Part shown: positions 56,691-64,000 of the stretch, piece after piece
Layout: every line of letters starts with the position of its first letter
Numbering within the stretch: the stretch's first letter is position 1
From: Basidiobolus meristosporus CBS 931.73
Taxonomy: Eukaryota; Basidiobolomycota; Basidiobolomycetes; Basidiobolales; Basidiobolaceae
Assembly: GCA_002104905.1 (NCBI GenBank)
Contig: MCFE01000312.1
Span: 1-64,000 of the forward strand
Length of the DNA stretch: 64,000 nt
Reading direction: 5' to 3'
Made by a program: the position numbers and the translations under genes
Notes under the pieces: generated by a model
Seen by the model: only the letters and a program-made list of their open reading frames with translations
What the model was told of the DNA's origin: nothing
Databases searched by the model: none

Positions 56691-57960
56691 TTTGGTCTTG
56701 CAGGTGGATCCAACTAGAAGTAACCATCAGGTTCCTGCAATAAGGCTATTATAGTACTGGCAGTTTGAATTATTGACCATCTGCACAATCTTATGATGGG
56801 ATTGTAACTGTGCTTGGATGGATTTATTGCCAAGTAAAGCTAAAAGCTTCATGGTGGTTTAACTGTCTTTTGATGAAAATTTTGTGGTATTCTAACAGTC
56901 CTTAAGCACTCTACATTTATTTACCCAGACCTGACTGGTAGGTACATCCAATTGCCTTATTTAGCCAGAAGCTTGTCAGTAATCTGATGGCTTTATTTCA
57001 GGTCACTGCAGGCAATATAATGGCAGTATGGAAGCCTACAGCTATTTTGGTATTATGCTACTGTACTAATTTACCAAATAGTATCTTGTTATTCTACCTC
57101 CCCTTGCACTATTCATATATTCCACTGTAAGTCATCCATGTTTATTTGCCTACCCACTACTACCTTGGGTATTCCTGACATAGTTTGAATTGAAAGCAAC
57201 TATGGCCTCTTGTTTACTACCCTCTATATGCACATGCACCTGCTGCAATTGATATACTTCTATCACCTCAGCTTTATGGCTTATCAGTATGAAACTTGCA
57301 AAGTTATCATATATCTTCTATTGCTGGTAACATATACATCTTGCAAACATATGCTTGGCTGCAGCCACTTTTGCCATGAATACCTCTGGAATATCTGCAA
57401 AAGATTTTTTGGCATTTAGCCAACTTATTCCTTCTCCCTGCCAATTTCTGGTTGCCCTTATAGGTGCACTCTTACTATTGCTTATGTGAATTCTGTATCA
57501 AATGGTGTAGTAATTGGCTTGTGGCCAAGAGAATCCCAGCATATTTTGGTAAAGTTGTCCTGATAAAAATTAGCTACTTGTTGTGCTCAACCCAACAATG
57601 CATAACTCAACTGAGTACCCATGCATTGAGGCTATTTAGCTTTTTAATGCCAATTATATTGGTGTCTCCATGTGCACATCTGTCCTCAGTATTTTCGAAC
57701 TCTCCTGGTTGTCCTTCATGTGCTGGCTTATCACATCAATGATGGTATCAAAGATTACCTTCTTCCTGAGATTAGGATGTGGTAATACCTGCAACTTGAC
57801 TTGTCTTTCTATCTCCCAGCATATCTGCCTGATAGGAAAATACCAAAAGGTGAAGAAAGGCCTAATATTCTCCACACACCAAGTAAGATGGAGTAGAGAA
57901 TGGAGGCAGTAGTGGCAGGGAACTATATGGTCAGATTTATGCTTGTAGTACAGCAGCACC
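56680..57960 (+). repeat. Second copy of the ~1.28-kb repeat
   Basis: Collinear with 50435-51720, directly continuing the gypsy RNase H remnant. Probably the 3' part of that element or a module fused to it. Confidence 0.8.
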
Positions 57961-58309
57961 AATCCCATCTCAACCTCCTTGCAGAGAGGCTGTAGGTATG
58001 TAAAATTGGCATTGGTGATAGTACCAGTGGCTCAAGATAGTACCATGCAATTTGTGACATGATAGAAGCCACAGGAGCTAGACTCCAAGTGCCATGGGTA
58101 TTGAGTACCAGATACTTGTCTTCAATCCTTTTGTGCTCTTCACAAAGGTCAAAATGGATTTCTCCAGCATGGTAGGTGAAACACAAGGGCTACTTTGCAT
58201 GAAGATGAAGAGCTATGTTTCACACTTGGCACCCAGGTTTAGGTCTGCTATGCCTCTCTAGCACACAATGGTACTATTTGGCACTCATGGCTCAGTATTG
58301 CACTATCCA
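57961..58309. repeat. CpG-poor spacer
   Basis: No gene; a minus frame at 57923-58186 has no motif. Confidence 0.4.
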
Positions 58310-59180
58310 ACAAAACAAGTCTAATGATTTTGCAACAGACAAAGCATGTTCTGCTTGGCCCTGAATTCCTAATGGTCCCATGGTACACCAGCTTTGAAGA
58401 GATTCTGTGCTAAACTTCTAATGGTCTGTTGAGCATTGGCACATTGTTCATTATTGCACTCAATGGCTCCATGGATCTTCATGTCTTTAAATTGTTGGGC
58501 TTTGATGTAAACACTGCTGTCTCTCCCTCCAATGCTGTGACAGGTTTTTCTGCAGGCTTTATCTTTTGGTACTGTTCTTAAGCTTCAGGGACTTTATTGT
58601 GCTCCTGTGCTGTTACATTGGGAAATTGCATATTTCTAGCTGTGATGTTGAGTTGCTTCAAGTCCTAATTTACCACAGGATTACTGGGTTCTCCACCTGG
58701 GTCATTGATTGCCATGCATGTATTATCTGTGCATCCTGTCACCAAACAGCTTCCTGAATTCTCAAGGCCATTGAATGTATTGTATCAACCACTGCACCTA
58801 TCTGCCTTATTATTACTTAGCTATGTGCTGACAACATACTTGCTAATACCGGTGGTGAATATATTATGATCATCACTAGCTGAACTTCCACTGGAGGTAC
58901 TTGGTATTCTGCATTCTCATCTGCCTGAGCATTATGATCCATTTGCTGCTCTACAGAGATTCATCATTGCCAAATTGACTGAGAGCCTGAGGAGTCCACA
59001 TTGCTACCCTCAGTGGGCCCATTGTGAATATGCCCTTTTCTGCATGTAGCCATAACTGTTCAAAGAGTGTTAATGCATGCTGCTCTCCCACTATTCTTTT
59101 GCTGGTGTCAGCAGTGGGCTTGATGAGAACCTGGCAACTATGCTTTATTTTTGAAGGCATATATATGTAGGAGAGTCAAA
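58310..59180 (-). repeat. Repeat-encoded protein, N-terminal module, copy 1 (minus)
   Basis: Minus-strand reading contains strings shared with the copy at 63190-64000: the (K)P-x-x-N-x-K segment following a K-P/H-x-E/R-K run, NN..P at the C-side, and at the start PTADTSKRIVGEQHALT versus PTTNSNRRAVGQQFAL. Its 3' end (about 58330-58400) matches the VPWDH...EF/ELKA segment of the copy at 61200. Many stops. Confidence 0.6.
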
Positions 59181-59633
59181 CCCAAGGGGAAATAGTGTTA
59201 CAAATATTTCTGTCTGTGGTACCACAACTTTTATTCAAATGGCTACTTCAGCTGGTCATCATAGAATCTCATATTGATGTAGGTGTAATGTCTTAGATAC
59301 AACACTCCCTTATGTCCACTTGAGTATATGCATGAAAGTGGCATAATAGTGCTACATTGTTAAGTGACAAGCTGTTTGCCCAATAGACAAGACTATTTTG
59401 ATACAATAACAGAAGAGAAAGAAGACCATGTAGCAATTTTGATCAGCCTCTGGGACATGGGGCACCTAGTGAGCATAAGAAGTATCAAATGGATCACAGC
59501 TGGTGCTTTGCTGCACAAGTCAAACTCAAGCATTGATCAGTCACTGCTCTACAAGAATATCATGCTGGCCATTTGTCACCATTATAAATACTCCCAGCCA
59601 CACTTGTCACCTTGTGCAAACTGATTCAAGTGA
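59181..59633. repeat. CpG-poor spacer
   Basis: An 86-codon plus frame (59364-59624) has no recognisable feature. Confidence 0.35.
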
Positions 59634-59950
59634 CCCTATGAAAGGTTATTGAGATGATCCTGTCAAAAGGTCATCACAAAGTTAAAGTCCCATGACTAAG
59701 AGGTACTGATCTTGTCAGGACACCATCTAGAGACCATTGAAAAATAATTGAACCCCAGATTTCACAAAAAACTTGGTCAGAATTCTTCATCACAACAATG
59801 TATAAGTAGCTTTTGATTGGTTCCCTGCCAATTTGCTCACTTTCTGATCTCAGACACTCTATTGCCTCCTATGTTTATGTGCATTGATTGGCTATTGCCT
59901 CTTTTTCACACTACTTACTTCTGACTCAACCGTTTCTCTTACTTTTCATG
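59634..59950 (+). repeat. ~300-bp non-coding repeat, copy 3
   Basis: Same orientation as 49765-50065 and inverted relative to 54440-54755. Lies at the 3' side of the minus-strand protein copy. Confidence 0.8.
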
Positions 59951-59963
59951 TGTAGAGCTTGAT

Positions 59964-61352
59964 TTATATATGTTGAAACTTCTGTTGTACCTCAATTTCT
60001 AATTCTATTGACCTATGCAAGCCCCTATACCTTACACTAATATTAAGCCTAACCACACACTCCACAAGTAACTCCATCAAAATCCACCACTCAATAAGTA
60101 TTTCTGCTGCAAAACTCTGGTTCCACAACTTTGGCAGGAACCCAACGGCTTTATGCCACTGTTCATTCACTGGTTCCCACACATCCTGGTCTTCAGCCAG
60201 CACTGCAAGTTGTAGCACCTCATCTGCCAGTCTTTGCAATAAATCCTTGCAATATTCCAGTGCATTTTCTTGAGTACTGCTCTTGAAGAAGTGCTGTAAC
60301 CTTTTGATGTGCCTATTGATGTTCCAAAACTCCACTGAAGGCATTGTGATAGTCTTTTGAGCTCTTGACATTGTAGCCTTGTCTCTCAGTGGAATCTCCA
60401 CACAGTTAACAATGAAGGATGTGGAGGCTGTGGTAGACAAATTGCCTTTTTCAGCAAACTCATCTACCTTGCTGGAGTGTAGCTCAACTGGCTGCACTTC
60501 CAACTCTTGTGAATGCAGCTGTTTTCTGGTTGGTAATTCTACTTTGCTACAATAGGATTCAGTCTGTTCCTGGCTTACATTGTTGATTGGCAAGAACTGC
60601 AGGTTTTTTGCATGCTTCCCTGTCTCAGGCTTGGGAAGATATTCTTCCCTTTACCTTTTCCTTTATCACTGCCAGGTCTTTCACTGCTACTTTGTCTATG
60701 TGCTTCTTGTAAAGAACAATATTGCCTGCTGAATAAATTCTGCTTGGACTCATCTGTTTTGGCCTGCTTGTTCCTTGCTGGCACTCTTCTGGCAACCTGA
60801 CATTTTTTTTTCCGCTTATTTTGAGCTCTCAACTATAGTTGTGACAGGCTCCTGTAGGAGCAGCTGGTTTTTATCACTGCCAGGTCCTTCACTGCTACTT
60901 TGACTGGGTGCTTCTTGAGTGGTACTATGCTTTTTCCTTGATAAATGTTGTACTGGTGCATCCATGTCAGCCTGCTTGTCTCCAATTGGCACTCTTCCAG
61001 GTACCTGATGCCTCTTTGATGCTTGTCTAGAGCTTTTGGCCCTGCTTGTAGCAGGCTCTTGAGGAAGCTGCTGGTTTTTAGCCATGGCACCCTTGTACTT
61101 CTGCCTTTTATAGTTTCTGCAATTCTTAAGATACTTTCTTAGCAAACCAATGCTGGCCCTAAGTCCATTTGCCTGTTTGAATCTGGCATAATGGTCATGG
61201 AACAAGTCAAGTGCATTCTTCATGGCCTTGAGTTCCTGATGGTCCCATGGTATGCCGGTGTGGTAGTATATAGGTTCAAGGGAGAGATACATCCAACATT
61301 TCTCAAGTGTTTTGTGTGTGGGGTATTCACTGGGTGCAATAACATCTGGCAA
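59964..61352 (-). pseudogene. Repeat-encoded protein of unknown family, minus-strand copy
   Basis: Best-preserved copy, in three overlapping minus frames: 61352-60816 (178 codons), 60832-60575 (85) and 60593-59964 (209). Content: IPWDHQELKAMKNALDLFHD, ASIGLLRKYLKNC, two tandem ~72-residue units (QEP.T...RVP......QEA..QSSSE.PGSDK), a Lys/Gly-rich stretch, then VEFWNINRHIKRLQHFFKSS and EDQDVWEPVNEQWHKAVGFL. The break between the first two frames coincides with a run of nine A/T bases near 60808, so only one or two lesions separate it from an intact frame. No known domain recognised; not an obvious gag, RT, transposase or helicase. Confidence 0.6.
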
Positions 61353-61830
61353 AAGCTTGCTAGGAATACTTGGGTTCTGTCTCTAATTTAATGTGATGGG
61401 GAATAAAGCCACAAGCTTGTCAAGGAAAAACTATTGAGCTACAATCCCCAACTTAGTTGGCGTCTTAACAAAAGTATGTGCTGGGTTCAGCGTCCTTTGA
61501 GATGAAAATGTACTAAAGCTTCCAAAGTCAAAACAACTGTAATCACCACCAGCAGGGACTTGATAAGAATGCAGCTGTGATCAATGGTTACAAAGACAGA
61601 AAAATATCTTTGCCTGTACAAGAACAAACTTGAGAAAAAATTAAATATAATCAAAGATACCTACTCTGAGTATTCCTCACAAGTAGTGCCTCCAAGGTCA
61701 GTTGGCTGTCAACATGGTTTCCTGGGAGTGTCCTGTGGTCTGGGGTTGGAAGTTCAGGTAGCAGCAGGTAGCAGTGATCACACTGATCAACAAGTTGGTA
61801 TATTGATAAAGGGGATGATGATTCATTGTT
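61255..61830 (+). repeat. Second copy of the ~570-bp direct repeat
   Basis: Collinear with 51695-52260; overlaps the 5' end of the minus-strand protein frame. Confidence 0.85.
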
Positions 61831-62523
61831 GAGGGATATGTAGTAATGGAAAGTATTCCATTGCTACAATATCTCTAAACCAATATTGACCCATTTCTTT
61901 ATTTTGCTTTTTACTATTGTAACACACAAGTGAAAGATCAAGAATTTCCAACTTTAAAGGATAAATGCTCCAGACCTTGATAAGCAATCCACCCAAGAAC
62001 ATTATGTCATACAGAACATGCATTAGCCAACACATGTTTGAAATTACAGCTCATATGAAGCAGTACTCAAGGAGCTATGACCAAAAGAGTCCAATCATTA
62101 TATATACTATGCCTTATTTGCAGGATTACTATGGTCACTTTGATCGCATGTAACTTTTGAACCAACCAATCAAATCATGTTAACTTCTCAAAGGTGCTGT
62201 GCCTATGTCCGATCTGCGCCACTGCAAAGTGTTAGCTTTGTATCATGTGTATTGTTTGCGCAATTTCCCGAAAACTTTGATCCTTCAGAATTTTCATATA
62301 TATGACTTCCCCAGCTGAAAAATAAAGGCAGTACCTCTCTTTCCAGAATCTCCACACTAATATTACAAGTTTAAAGGTTATAAGACTTCCCCCTACATCA
62401 CTTGCACTGTTCAGTATTCTGACTTTGATTGGTACTACATCAGTAAAGAGACTGCAAAGCTTACAAGAGTCCAATGTAAGTTCTACAAGAAACGACCACT
62501 TTTCTGTTGGAAAAGTCCTCCCT
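61831..62523. repeat. CpG-poor DNA, nothing identified
   Basis: No supported frame on either strand. Confidence 0.4.
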
Positions 62524-62671
62524 AAGAAACCCCTTTACTCTAAAGACACCCCTTTAGACACCCCTTTAAGTCTAAAGACCCCTTTAGAGACCACTACAAG
62601 AAGCCCCTTTACTCTGAAGACACCCCTTTAGACACCCCTTTAGGTCTGAAGACCCCTTTAGAGACTTCTAC
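62524..62671. repeat. Tandem repeat, two 74-bp units rich in CCCCTTTA
   Basis: Units begin AAGAAACCCC (62524) and AAGAAGCCCC (62598). Each contains four CCCCTTTA motifs and TCTAAAG/CTTTAGA pairs that can fold back on themselves. The units differ at only a few bases. Confidence 0.85.
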
Positions 62672-63069
62672 AACACACCTGTTTAGGTTAAAGGGGAGCT
62701 CAGAATTTCCATATTAGGAAATATTTTCTCAGAAAGGAAAGTGACCACCAAATAAGGAAAAATTACTATAAAAGTAAATAAGCTCATTAGTTGAAAGAAG
62801 GTCAGAACACTGCTGTAGAAGTGATAAACACTGCCTACAGTATACTTTGTGCCTAAGATTGAGGAAATTAGTGAAAATTATATCTTCTATTGGTATATCA
62901 AACTCCCAATAAGCTATTTCAGTAATAGCATACTGGAAGTTGTTGTATGTTGTTGATTAGCCTCTACACTGTAGAACAAGCCCCAAAATAATCATAATAC
63001 AACACAACAGGTAGCCTCCCTTATATACTTTTCTTACTGGCTAAGTGAATACTAATTATGGTGTCCCAG
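62672..63069. repeat. CpG-poor DNA with LTR-like start at 63018
   Basis: CTTATATACTTTTCTTACTGGC at 63020 resembles 52265 and 50055. No gene. Confidence 0.4.
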
Positions 63070-63195
63070 AAGATGGTACTGATCAGGTAAGACAAATGGG
63101 ATAAAACTAAAATAAGGGTAGTAGAGAAATAGGGAAGTAGAAAATATAGGAATGAGCACATCTGTCAGTGGGTATCACTGTGACCCCACTACACC
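63070..63195 (+). repeat. ~120-bp repeat, copy 3 of 3
   Basis: CTGATCAGGTAAGACAAATGG through ATCTGTCAGTGGGTA and TGTGACCCCACTACA; nearly identical to the copies at 52710 and 54775. Confidence 0.85.
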
Positions 63196-64000
63196 AGCCT
63201 TAAGGTGATGGTGCGCCAGACTGCTGATGGCCTCTTGTATATTAGCGCACTCTTCATTATTGCACTCAATGGCGTCACAGATCTTCAATGCTTTTTGATT
63301 TTTAGGCTTTGGTGTAACACCACATTGTCTCCCTCCCACACTGAGATAGGCTTTTCTGTGAGCTTTATCTTTGGGCACTGTTGTTTTGCTTCAAAGACTG
63401 TGTGGTGCTCCCTGCTGTTACATTAGGAAATGACTCAACTCTTGGCTGTAACATTGAGCTACTTGAGTTCCTTCTTTGCAGCGGAGATAATGGTTTCTCT
63501 ACCTGTGATATTGATTGCTCTACACATTATCCGCCCATCCTGCTTCTGAACTATTACCTGATTTCTCCGGCCATTACATCTATCCTATCAGCCACTGTAC
63601 CAAGTTGGTTCATTAATGCTTTGGTATGAGCTGACAACCCACTTGCTAATATGGGTGATGGTGATGTTATCCTGGCCACTTGCTGATCTTGAACTGAGGG
63701 TACTGTGTTTGCTACATTTTCATCTGCTGGAGCATAATGGTGAGTTATGGCTCCACAGAGGCTCTCAATTGCCTACTTGACTAAGAGCCTGAGGAGTCTG
63801 CCTTATTACCTTTGATGGGCACACTGTCAACAGGGCCTTTTTTGGATGTAGCCCTGCTTGTTGCACTGAATTTCAAAGCAAATTGTTGTCCAACAGCTCT
63901 TCTGTTGCTGTTAGTGGTGGGGTTTGGTAGAGAACCACACGGCTTTACTTTATTTGTTGGTGGTATATATATGGAAGTCAGTCAAACCAAAGGGGAAATA
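63190..64000 (-). repeat. Repeat-encoded protein, N-terminal module, copy 2 (minus, runs off window)
   Basis: Minus frame 63378-63175 (67 codons: KAHRKAYLSVGGRQCG, then CNNEECANIQEAIS) and upstream strings PTTNSNRRAVGQQFAL and SKKGPVDSVPIKGN match the module at 58310-59180. It joins the ~120-bp repeat at 63190. Several stops. Confidence 0.6.

Overview
The window is fungal nuclear DNA. Genes are split by many short introns (about 50-90 bp, GT...AG, often with a CTAAC- or CTGAT-like branch site). Conserved proteins are of fungal type: an ADP1-like ABCG transporter with an EGF-like ectodomain, a ceramide glucosyltransferase, VPS74, a WD40-inositol 5-phosphatase fusion, GUA1, KAE1, TIM9 and a Pho80-type cyclin. 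Retained ceramide glucosyltransferase and frequent introns argue against a budding yeast; I cannot name the phylum from sequence alone. Gene models were assembled by hand by joining frames across GT/AG pairs that restore known family motifs.

Layout. 0-5.1 kb: 5'-part of a secreted cysteine-rich protein (minus strand), then the ABC transporter. 5.1-9.7 kb: gene-poor, with remnants of a short LTR family between 6.0 and 7.2 kb. 9.7-15.2 kb: PRPP synthetase, ceramide glucosyltransferase (convergent with it) and VPS74. 16.4-20.7 kb: large WD40/5-phosphatase gene. 22.8-26.3 kb: two unrecognised proteins, one carrying four copies of a short D-x-D-x-L-x-x-x-G motif. 26.7-33 kb: GUA1, a secreted VGPVYS-repeat protein, KAE1 and TIM9. 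34-38.4 kb: two cryptic intron-split genes (a GNAT acetyltransferase and a CSN9/CSNAP-like COP9 signalosome subunit), one doubtful small secreted ORF, and a Pho80-like cyclin. 40.9-43.5 kb: nested solo LTRs, two with perfect 5-bp target duplications. 44.3 kb: a 73-residue single-pass membrane protein with LPxY and PPxY motifs. 46.3-48.4 kb: two decaying genes (chitin-binding LPMO-like protein and an NAD-binding dehydrogenase domain) at the edge of a repeat block. 48.4-64 kb: a CpG-starved, rearranged repeat block with a degenerate Ty3/gypsy pol, inverted copies of an unrecognised repeat-encoded protein, and several direct repeats.

The functional genes are mostly housekeeping: purine/nucleotide supply (PRPP synthetase, GMP synthase), sphingolipid and Golgi/phosphoinositide biology (ceramide glucosyltransferase, VPS74, 5-phosphatase), tRNA t6A formation (KAE1), mitochondrial import (TIM9), CRL/COP9 regulation and cell-cycle or phosphate cyclin. 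No operon-like logic is expected. The accessory interest lies in the cryptic small genes, the motif-repeat proteins and the repeat block. No tRNA, rRNA or CRISPR was found.
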